Shown: piece after piece, positions 1-4,270 of the stretch
Numbering within the stretch: the stretch's first letter is position 1
How the letters are laid out: each line of letters starts with the position of its first letter
Notes under the pieces: model-generated
What the model was told of the DNA's origin: nothing
The model's database searches: none
Seen by the model: the letters and a program-made list of their open reading frames with translations, nothing else
Made by a program: the position numbers and the translations under genes
Assembly (NCBI GenBank): GCA_035640715.1
Contig: DASQVO010000342.1
Span: 1-5,192 of the forward strand
Direction: 5' to 3'
Length of the DNA stretch: 5,192 nt
Source of the DNA: DASQVO01 sp035640715
GTDB taxonomy: Bacteria > Actinomycetota > Actinomycetes > Streptosporangiales > Streptosporangiaceae

Positions 1-705
1 CCGATGAGGGCACCGACCCCGTAGGTGACCCCGGTCGCGAGGGCCGCGAGCAGCAGCTGGCGGAACGCTCCGCGCAGGAACGGCCGGTTGGTCATGCGTG
101 CCACCACGCCGCCGCCGGCTATCGCCGCGACGGCCGCGCAAGCCAGCGCGACGCCCAGGATGTTGCATCCGGCCAGGTAGGGAATCAGCGGCACGATCGC
201 GCCCACCGCGAACGAGACGAGGGACGCGCCGGCGGCCGTGACCGGCGACGGCAGCTCCCCCGGGTTCACGCCCAGCTCCCCCCAGGGTGTGCACGGCCAG
301 CGCCTTCTCGGGATTCTCGGAGATCTGGGCCGCGGCCATCCGGGCCACGTCGGCGGACACGCCCTGGGCACGGAGCATCGATGCCAGCTCGGCACGTTCC
401 GCGTCGGCGTTGGTCTCCAGTTCGCGCCGTTCCTTGTGCACCTCGGCCGAGACAAGCTCGTTCTGCGACGACACGGAGACGAACTCGCCGGCCGCCATGG
501 ACATTGCGCCGGCCGCCAGCCCGGCTAGCCCGGTGAGGACCACGGTGTGCGCCGCGCCCCCGCCCCCGCCCACGCCCGCGATCAGGGATGCGTTGGTAAC
601 GAGCCCGTCCATCGCGCCGAAGACGGCAGGCCGCAGCCAGCCACCGGAGACGTCACGGTGCTGATGACCGTGTGCTTCGGGCTGCCTGCGCTGTTCGATG
701 CTCAT
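1..705 (-). pseudogene. VIT1/CCC1-family metal (Fe/Mn) transporter, frameshifted, 3' end off window
   Basis: Reading starts at the ATG at 705, with a weak GGAAA Shine-Dalgarno (714-718) 8 nt upstream; an in-frame GTG at 711 is the alternative. The first 142 codons give a clear VIT1/CCC1 N-terminus: D33-G-L-V-T at the start of the first membrane helix, a Gly-rich helix, then GLAAGAMSMAAGEF (residues 61-75) followed by a soluble helical segment with E92, E95, E103 and E106. The 3-8-3 spacing of these glutamates matches the metal-binding glutamates I recall from plant VIT1. At 278-283 a run of six G (minus strand) is one base too long. Dropping one G restores the family reading ELGVNPGELPSPV and two or three C-terminal membrane helices up to the window edge. 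As written, the frame becomes an Arg/Gly-rich string with no stop before position 1. The family moves Fe2+/Mn2+ across membranes. About 234 codons are visible, close to full family length, so the stop should lie just outside. This is either a true null allele or a homopolymer sequencing error. The family call is firm; the pseudogene status is uncertain. Confidence 0.85.
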
Positions 706-731
706 GATCACCGTTTCCGTTCGATGGGGGA

Positions 732-749
732 AGCTTTCGACTGGAAGCT
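732..749. other. Short hairpin in the divergent intergenic region
   Basis: AGCTTTC (732-738) and GGAAGCT (743-749) form a 7-bp stem with one G-T wobble around a GACT loop. GGAAGCT also occurs at 729-735, giving a direct repeat 14 bp apart. It lies 27-44 nt upstream of the VIT gene start, so it could be in that gene's 5' leader or be a protein-binding site. No promoter for the VIT gene could be assigned with confidence. Function is unknown. Confidence 0.3.
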
Positions 750-807
750 ACCCGTGATGGAGATGCCCGGATGGAAGACCGGCCACGCGGGCATCGCTCC
801 CCGGGGC

Positions 808-837
808 CTGGCATGAACCCATGCGAGAACTTACGAT
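808..837 (+). promoter_or_regulatory. Putative promoter of the RpiR-family gene (leaderless transcript)
   Basis: A -10-like hexamer TACGAT (832-837, fits TAnnnT) follows a -35-like CTGGCA (808-813, 4 of 6 matches to TTGACA) with an 18-bp spacer. The expected transcription start, about 5-7 nt after the -10 box, falls on or next to the ATG at 842. No Shine-Dalgarno precedes that ATG, so a leaderless mRNA, common in actinobacteria, is the simplest reading. This is inferred from spacing only. Confidence 0.4.
811..824. promoter_or_regulatory. Perfect inverted repeat inside the promoter spacer, candidate operator
   Basis: GCATG (811-815), a 4-bp spacer AACC, and CATGC (820-824) form a perfect 5-4-5 dyad. 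It overlaps the last bases of the proposed -35 box and lies wholly upstream of the -10 box, which is where a repressor would block polymerase. Autoregulation by the adjacent HTH protein is possible but unproven. Such a short dyad can also occur by chance. Confidence 0.35.
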
Positions 838-841
838 GTGA

Positions 842-1741
842 ATGAATCTGTACACGTCGGCCAGCGAGCGAGGGGCGATGGAGGGCCGCAACGGCGAATC
901 TGTCCCCACCGGCGCGCTGCTCACGCTGCTCAACGGCCACCGGCTCTCACCCGTCCAGCGGCGCATCGCGCAGTATCTCCTTGACTACATGCCGGATTCC
1001 GCCTTCCTGTCCAGCGTCACGCTGGCGCGGCGGGCCGGGGTGAGCCAGCCGTCGGTGACGAGGTTCGCTGCCGCGCTGGGCTTTTCCGGCTACCCCGCGC
1101 TCCGGGAGGCGCTGCGCGCGATCGCGCTGGAATCCGCGGGCGGGCCGGCCGAGGATATCCACGGCAACGAGCTGCAGGCGGCGGCCGCCGCCGAAGTCGC
1201 CAACCTGCGCGCCCTGCACGAGGCGCTGGCCGACCCGCGTGCCGTCGTCGAGCTGGGCCGCGAGCTGACGGCATCCTTGCCGCTCGCCGTGCTGGGCCAG
1301 CGCATCTCCGCCCCGCTGGCGCAGTACTTCGCCTGCATCGCCCAGCGGATTCACCCCGACGTGCGCTGCCTGACCTGCGGCGGCAGCACCATGTATGACG
1401 CGCTGCTGACCGCGCGAGCGGTGGGTGGCCGCTGGCTGCTTGCTTTCGCCATGCCCAGGTATCCGGCGGAGACGGTTAGCGCGCTGCGGTTCGCGCGGCG
1501 GCTCGGCTTGCGCACGGCCGTGGTCACCGACGCGAGGTTCGTGCCGTTCGCCGGCGACGCTGACGTGCTGCTGCCGGCCGGTGTGGGGTCACGGCTGGTT
1601 TTCGACTCACACGCGGCGCCGATGGTGCTCGCCGCCGTCCTGGCCCAGGTCATGGCCGACGCGGAGCCCGTGAGGGCGCGCGCGCGGCTGCAGGCCCAGG
1701 AGGAGATGCTGGCGGGGCACGGTTTCTTCCTCGACCGCTGA
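842..1741 (+). CDS. MurR/RpiR-family transcriptional regulator (HTH + SIS domain)
   Basis: This 299-residue cytoplasmic DNA-binding regulator has the two-domain plan of the RpiR family. Residues about 24-95 are the HTH_6 domain: LSPVQRRIAQYLL (35-47), then SVTLARRAGVSQPSVTRFAA (58-77) as the helix-turn-helix, followed by the family-typical LGFSGYPALREAL. Residues about 135-275 are a SIS sugar-phosphate-binding fold: strand LAVLGQRIS (148-156), CGGSTMYDAL (179-188), LLAFAMPRYPAETV (199-212), a strand-turn-helix at 221-230, and the DSHAAPMVLA segment (255-264). Family members usually sense phosphosugars or related metabolites and repress or activate a neighbouring catabolic locus; no such locus is visible here. 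It is divergent from the VIT gene and convergent with the export operon, so its target cannot be read from context. The ATG at 842 fits a leaderless start. M13 at 878, preceded by GAGGGG only 2 nt away, is the alternative and would still keep the whole HTH. Confidence 0.93.
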   Translation: MNLYTSASERGAMEGRNGESVPTGALLTLLNGHRLSPVQRRIAQYLLDYMPDSAFLSSVTLARRAGVSQPSVTRFAAALGFSGYPALREALRAIALESAGGPAEDIHGNELQAAAAAEVANLRALHEALADPRAVVELGRELTASLPLAVLGQRISAPLAQYFACIAQRIHPDVRCLTCGGSTMYDALLTARAVGGRWLLAFAMPRYPAETVSALRFARRLGLRTAVVTDARFVPFAGDADVLLPAGVGSRLVFDSHAAPMVLAAVLAQVMADAEPVRARARLQAQEEMLAGHGFFLDR

Positions 1742-1754
1742 CCGGCACGCGCGA

Positions 1755-1768
1755 GACCGCCCGCGGTC
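1755..1768 (+). terminator. Candidate hairpin terminator after the RpiR-family gene
   Basis: GACCGC (1755-1760) and GCGGTC (1763-1768) are perfect complements around CC, realistically a 5-bp stem with a CCCG loop. It starts 14 nt after the stop codon in the gap between convergent genes. There is no T-run, so it would be a U-less actinobacterial-type terminator at best. Confidence 0.3.
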
Positions 1769-1807
1769 GCTCTCACAGGCGAGTACCGGCTACCTTCGAC
1801 TGCCTTG

Positions 1808-1822
1808 CCCGCGGCATGCGGG
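1808..1822 (-). terminator. Candidate hairpin terminator after the permease gene
   Basis: CCCGC (1808-1812) and GCGGG (1818-1822) pair around a 5-nt loop, 14 nt downstream of the permease stop when read on the minus strand. The stem is short and not followed by a T-run. Its position at the end of the operon, facing a convergent gene, is the main support. Confidence 0.28.
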
Positions 1823-1836
1823 GGCTGGCGGGAGTG

Positions 1837-3048
1837 TCAGAAGATCCAAAGTGCTTGTGTGGGGGATAGGCGGGCGGCGCGGATGGCGGGCAGGAGCCCG
1901 GCGGCGGCGCCTATGAACAGCGCGGCGGCGAGGCCGCCGGCCCAAGCCTGGGCGGGGATGACGATGGGCCAGCCTTTGGCGTGGGCGTAGATGGCGGTGG
2001 CGGCGGCGCCGAGGATAACGCCGGCGGCGCCGCCGGCCAGGGCGAGCAGGATGGCCTCGGACAGGAACTGGATGCAGATCTGGCCGCGGGTGGCGCCGAG
2101 GGCGCGGCGGAGGCCGATTTCCTGGCGGCGTTCAAGGACGGAGATGACCATGATGTTGGCCACGCTGACGGCGCCGGCGAGGAGAACGACGGCGCCGAGG
2201 CCGAGGAAGAGGGTGTCGAAGGCGCCCGCGGCGGCGGCCTGGGCGGTGAGGGCGGCTGAGGGGCGGGAGACGTTGACCTCGCTGGGGTTTTCCGGGTTGG
2301 CCTCGGCGGCGAGCAGGTTGTCGACGGCGGTGACCCGCCTGGTGGCGGCCCGGACGTAGACAGCGGAAGGATGCCCGTCGAAGCCGAGGTATTTCCCGGC
2401 GGCGGGGTAGCCGACCAGGATGGAGGAGTCGATTTCGGGGGCGAGGGTGGCGGGGTGCAAGATGCCGGCCACGTAGAACCACTGCCCGCCCACCCAGATC
2501 CGCTCCCCGGGCCAGATCCGGTCGATGCCCAGCCGCCGCGCCGCGACGGCGCCGAGCACGGCGACCGGCTCACGGGCGGTGGCGGCGTTGAGGTAGGCGC
2601 CCCGGGCGACCGAGGTGCCCACCACCGCGGGCAGGCCCAGGCTGGCCGCGGCGACGGTCAGGTCGTTGGTTTCAACCGGGGGGATCAGCGGGCTGCGGTA
2701 GGCATTGACACTGCTGATGGTGCCGGTGTCCTGCACGGCGGTGACGCCGGGCAGGTCGCCGATCATCCCGGGGGCGGCCTTGGGCAGCTGGGCGGCCGAG
2801 CCGGGGAAGTTCTGCCCGTTGGTGACGGTCAGCAGATTAGGGCCCAGCCTGCTGATCTCGGTCAGCAGCCCGGCCTGGGAGGAGCGAGTCAGGCCGAGGA
2901 CGGCCACGATGGCGGCCACCCCGATCGCGATCCCCAGCGCCGACAGGCCAGCGAGCAGCTTGCGGGTCCGCAGCCCCACCCCGGCCAGGCCCGCCAGGTC
3001 ACCGGGGCGCAGCCGGGCCGCGGGCGGCAGGCCGGATGTGGCGCTCAT
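1837..3048 (-). CDS. MacB/FtsX-type ABC transporter permease
   Basis: This 403-residue membrane subunit of an ABC exporter has the MacB_PCD plus FtsX plan. Residues about 12-30 are a basic cytoplasmic lead-in (RPGDLAGLAGVGLRTRK). TM1 is about 31-53 (LSALGIAIGVAAIVAVLGL). Residues about 56-275 are the large extracytoplasmic domain (NLLTVTNGQ at 71-79, PGVTAV at 100-105). TM2 is about 277-303, TM3 about 328-354 and TM4 about 368-388. Between TM2 and TM3 lies the family signature ERRQEIGLRRALGATRGQI (306-324), the coupling segment that contacts the ATPase. MacB-type permeases act as dimers and drive export by moving the extracytoplasmic domain rather than by passing substrate through the bilayer. 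Unlike Gram-negative MacB, the ATPase is a separate protein encoded upstream. The ATG at 3048 keeps the family N-terminus but has no Shine-Dalgarno: the 18 nt upstream are pyrimidine-rich and belong to the transposon-like relic. It is the last gene of the operon. Confidence 0.93.
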   Translation of the reverse strand: MSATSGLPPAARLRPGDLAGLAGVGLRTRKLLAGLSALGIAIGVAAIVAVLGLTRSSQAGLLTEISRLGPNLLTVTNGQNFPGSAAQLPKAAPGMIGDLPGVTAVQDTGTISSVNAYRSPLIPPVETNDLTVAAASLGLPAVVGTSVARGAYLNAATAREPVAVLGAVAARRLGIDRIWPGERIWVGGQWFYVAGILHPATLAPEIDSSILVGYPAAGKYLGFDGHPSAVYVRAATRRVTAVDNLLAAEANPENPSEVNVSRPSAALTAQAAAAGAFDTLFLGLGAVVLLAGAVSVANIMVISVLERRQEIGLRRALGATRGQICIQFLSEAILLALAGGAAGVILGAAATAIYAHAKGWPIVIPAQAWAGGLAAALFIGAAAGLLPAIRAARLSPTQALWIF

Positions 3049-3067
3049 CAGGAACGCGGCGTGGAGA

Positions 3068-3087
3068 CCCTGGCCTTCAGGCCGGGG
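3068..3087 (+). repeat. Upstream right-end-like hairpin with TTCA loop
   Basis: CCC-T-GGCC (3068-3075), loop TTCA (3076-3079), GGCC-G-GGG (3080-3087) form an 8-bp stem with one T-G wobble, followed by AGGAAACG. The loop, the GC stem and the AGGA flank match the hairpin at 3277-3296, so it looks like the scaffold end of a second copy of the same element family. The body that should precede it is missing: the permease start lies only about 20 bp to the left. Confidence 0.5.
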
Positions 3088-3143
3088 AGGAAACGCCGCT
3101 CCACCTCCCTCGGAATGTCAGTGCACTGCGGTACTTTCGGATT

Positions 3144-3266
3144 GCCCGCGACAGCCAAGCGGGCGCTGGCACGACCGCGGCGGGGTACGCCGTGGCTGCG
3201 CGGGGAGGCGACGGGGTTACCCGGCCTGTGAACCGCGAACCTCAACTGCTGCTCCGATCGGGGTAG
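3144..3266 (+). pseudogene. tnpB: TnpB C-terminal tail fragment
   Basis: The frame ending at the TAG at 3264-3266 reads ARDSQAGAGTTAAG, then YAVAARGGDG, then VTRPVNREPQLLLRSG. The sequence TAAGxAVxARGG followed by a K/N-REPQ block and a short tail is what I recall at the C-terminus of actinobacterial TnpB (IS200/IS605 OrfB), after the last RuvC aspartate. Only this tail of about 40 residues is present. There is no catalytic residue and no zinc-finger cysteine, so no nuclease can be made. The frame stays open further left (to 3036), but that part is not TnpB-like and runs through the upstream hairpin. The left boundary is therefore approximate. Confidence 0.5.
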
Positions 3267-3276
3267 TAGCGGGAAT

Positions 3277-3296
3277 CCCCCACCTTCAGGCGGGGG
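3277..3296 (+). ncRNA. Right-end / guide-RNA-scaffold-like terminal hairpin of the TnpB-type element
   Basis: CCCCC-A-CC (3277-3284), loop TTCA (3285-3288), GG-C-GGGGG (3289-3296) form a 7-bp stem interrupted by one A-C mismatch, followed by AGGATGTCAAG. In TnpB elements the terminal scaffold hairpin lies next to the element border, and the guide is the flanking DNA just beyond it. Here the flank would be GTGTTCCTTCCTGCG, antisense to the ATPase 3' end. With no TnpB gene in the window, any RNA would be an orphan. Whether it is transcribed is unknown. Confidence 0.45.
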
Positions 3297-3302
3297 AGGA
3301 TG

Positions 3303-4118
3303 TCAAGGTGTTCCTTCCTGCGCGGGCCGGGCGGGCCGGCCGCCCCCGCCCCGGCCGCCCAGGGCGGGGGCGGCGCTGGTGTCGGTGGTGATGCGCCCGC
3401 CGAGCATTTCGATGCGGCGGCGCATCCGGGCGGCGATCGCCTGGTCGCGGGTGATCACGATGATGGTGGTGCCTTGCTGGTTGAGTTCCTCCAGCAGGGC
3501 CAGCAGCGAGGCGCCGGTGGCGGAATCAAGGTTGCCGGTGGGCTCATCAGCCAGCACGATCGGCGGCCGGCCCGCGATCGCGCGGGCGACGGCGACCCGC
3601 TGCCGTTCCCCGGCGGACAGCTGGGTGGGCCGGGCACCGGCCCGGTGGCCGAGGCCGACCCGGGCCAGCGCTGCGGCGGCCTCCTGGCGGCGTTCGGCGC
3701 GCCGCACACCGGCATACAGCAGCCCATCGGCGACGTTGGCCAGCACGCTCTGGTGCTCGGCGAGGAAGAGCTGCTGGAACACAAACCCGATCCGGCTGGC
3801 CCGCAGCCCGGACAGCTGGCGGTCTTTCATCCGGGCCACATCCAGCCCGGTGACGCGCACGATCCCGCTGGTGGGCCGGTCCAGGGTGCCCATCAGGTGC
3901 AGCAGCGTGCTCTTGCCTGACCCGGACGGGCCCACGACCGCGATCAGCTCCCCGGCGGCCACCGACAGGCTGACCCCGGCCAGCGCCCGCACCGGCGGCG
4001 GCCCGGGGTACACCTTGGCCACCTGCTGCAGTTCCAGCACCGGGTCCGGCGCCCGCCAGGCCCCCGCACCGCTGCCGGGGACCGTTGCGGCGATCGGCGT
4101 CGTCTCAGCGTTGCTCAT
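3303..4118 (-). CDS. MacB/LolD-type ABC exporter ATP-binding protein (H-switch His replaced by Arg)
   Basis: This is the nucleotide-binding subunit that powers the MacB-like permease encoded next; it has 271 residues from the ATG at 4118. Visible motifs: A-loop Y37, Walker A GPSGSGKST (63-71), Q-loop FVFQQ (112-116) with the MacB/LolD-like continuation LFLAEHQSVLANV, ABC signature LSAGERQR (167-174; third position Ala rather than the usual Gly), Walker B IVLADEP (187-193) with catalytic E192, and D-loop GNLDSATG (195-202). Where the family has VTHD the protein has VITRD: R224 (codon CGC at 3447-3449) replaces the H-switch histidine. Residues 1-27 and the tail from about 249 are low-complexity. 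I prefer the start at 4118 over the in-frame ATG at 4247. It has a GGGAG site 4 nt upstream, and the 43 extra residues would be encoded by the GAGCGA-rich repeats. The stop TGA lies in the transposon-like border. It sits second in the operon, after the adaptor. Confidence 0.92.
   Translation of the reverse strand: MSNAETTPIAATVPGSGAGAWRAPDPVLELQQVAKVYPGPPPVRALAGVSLSVAAGELIAVVGPSGSGKSTLLHLMGTLDRPTSGIVRVTGLDVARMKDRQLSGLRASRIGFVFQQLFLAEHQSVLANVADGLLYAGVRRAERRQEAAAALARVGLGHRAGARPTQLSAGERQRVAVARAIAGRPPIVLADEPTGNLDSATGASLLALLEELNQQGTTIIVITRDQAIAARMRRRIEMLGGRITTDTSAAPALGGRGGGGRPARPAQEGTP
3339..3374 (-). repeat. Perfect 13-bp GC inverted repeat in the ATPase 3' end
   Basis: GCCGCCCCCGCCC (3339-3351) and GGGCGGGGGCGGC (3362-3374) are perfect reverse complements around a 10-nt loop. 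They lie within the last 24 codons of the ATPase gene and encode its Gly/Arg/Pro-rich tail. In the operon mRNA this would be a very stable stem just before the ATPase stop; on the plus strand it lies about 30 bp beyond the transposon-like border. It has no T-run. It could stabilise the 3' end of the upstream mRNA, attenuate permease expression or simply reflect GC-rich drift. Confidence 0.5.
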
Positions 4119-4269
4119 GTGTCTCCCGCTCGCTCCCGGGGCGCCCCTGTGGCTCGCTCGTGCCCTGTCTCCCCGCTCGCCTCCGGGGCGCTTTGACGCA
4201 CCGCCTTCCCTCGTCGCTCGTTCCTCGCTCCTCAGTCCAGGCGGCACGGCGCCCCTGCGGCTCGCTCAT
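4105..4269 (-). CDS. Possible 54-codon coupling mini-ORF in the adaptor-ATPase linker
   Basis: An ATG at 4269 overlaps the adaptor stop as ATGA, and the frame stays open to a TGA at 4105-4107, 14 nt inside the ATPase gene. The predicted peptide is highly charged and repetitive. It begins MSEPQGRR, later repeats the block SEPQGR as TSEPQGRPGSERE, and ends HEQR. It has no signal peptide, membrane segment or known domain. The arrangement could carry ribosomes from adaptor to ATPase across a 147-nt gap. Equally, the open frame may be a by-product of the GAGCGA-type repeats, which lack stops in this frame. I do not recognise a family. Confidence 0.25.
   Translation of the reverse strand: MSEPQGRRAAWTEERGTSDEGRRCVKAPRRRAGRQGTSEPQGRPGSERETHEQR
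4120..4190 (-). repeat. Imperfect direct repeat, unit B of the linker
   Basis: The 24-nt segment at 4120-4143 and the 25-nt segment at 4166-4190 are near-identical. On the plus strand both read TGTCTCCC, then CGCTCGC, then TCC and CGGGGCG, differing by single-base changes and one inserted C. Copy one covers the ATPase ribosome binding site, so the linker may have grown by duplicating the region upstream of the start codon. Confidence 0.55.
4125..4129 (-). promoter_or_regulatory. Ribosome binding site deciding the ATPase start
   Basis: GGGAG lies 4-5 nt upstream of the ATG at 4118 (sequence GGGAGACACATGAGC on the minus strand). A second GGGGAGACAGGG sits in the linker near 4166 but has no in-frame ATG after it. 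The better-placed GGGAG favours 4118 over the upstream ATG at 4247. Confidence 0.5.
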
Positions 4270-4270
4270 G
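4140..4270 (-). repeat. Imperfect direct repeat, unit A of the linker (two copies)
   Basis: The 23-bp copies lie at 4140-4162 and 4248-4270 and match at 21 of 23 positions. On the minus strand each reads GAGCGAGCC, one variable base, CAGGGGCGCC, preceded by CAT or CAC. The hexamer GAGCGA occurs five times between 4130 and 4267. The copy at 4248-4270 spans the adaptor stop codon. Confidence 0.6.

Larger units (their letters stand above)
3051..3307 (+). mobile_element. Decayed IS200/IS605-type (TnpB) element, right-end remnant
   Basis: This stretch separates the ATPase and permease genes, which in related systems normally abut. It contains, on the plus strand, a TnpB-like C-terminal tail (ending at 3266) followed at once by GGGAATCCCCCACCTTCAGG and a GGCGGGGGAGGATGTCAAG border. 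That layout is what I know of actinobacterial IS200/IS605-type right ends, where the TnpB gene 3' end overlaps the guide (omega/re) RNA scaffold. A second hairpin of the same design sits at 3068-3087 in the same orientation, so two insertions or an internal rearrangement are implied. No transposase TnpA, no RuvC or zinc-ribbon region of TnpB, and no clear left end remain, so the element should be immobile on its own. The border TCAAG at 3303-3307 overlaps the ATPase stop. The family assignment rests on recalled pattern similarity, not on an alignment. Confidence 0.6.

Noticed and set aside
278..283. Programmed ribosomal frameshift in the VIT gene
   Set aside because: Restoring the frame needs a +1 shift. 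There is no X-XXY-YYZ -1 context that would help, and this family is not known to use recoding.
238..664. Plus-strand frames of 96 and 125 codons over the left end
   Set aside because: They are antisense to the VIT1-family gene, whose minus-strand reading is clearly a known family.
2371..3231. Long plus-strand open frame of 286 codons opposite the permease
   Set aside because: Gly/Asp/Gln-rich shadow of the permease gene typical of high-GC DNA. The minus strand holds the family motifs and membrane helices.
3048..3245. 65-codon TTG-started minus-strand frame between ATPase and permease, possible small gene
   Set aside because: It runs antisense through the TnpB tail, has no recognisable domain or ribosome site and reads like GC-rich shadow coding. 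It is kept only as a possible reinitiation route for the permease.
3051..3307. CRISPR-like or riboswitch interpretation of the two similar hairpins
   Set aside because: Only two units, separated by 209 bp of unlike sequence, with no repeat-spacer periodicity. They also lie on the strand opposite the operon. A transposon right end explains both the hairpins and the adjacent TnpB-like tail.
4119..4247. 43-residue N-terminal extension of the ATPase from the ATG at 4247
   Set aside because: The extra residues are encoded by linker repeats, are absent from the ATPase family, and the ATG at 4118 has its own GGGAG site.
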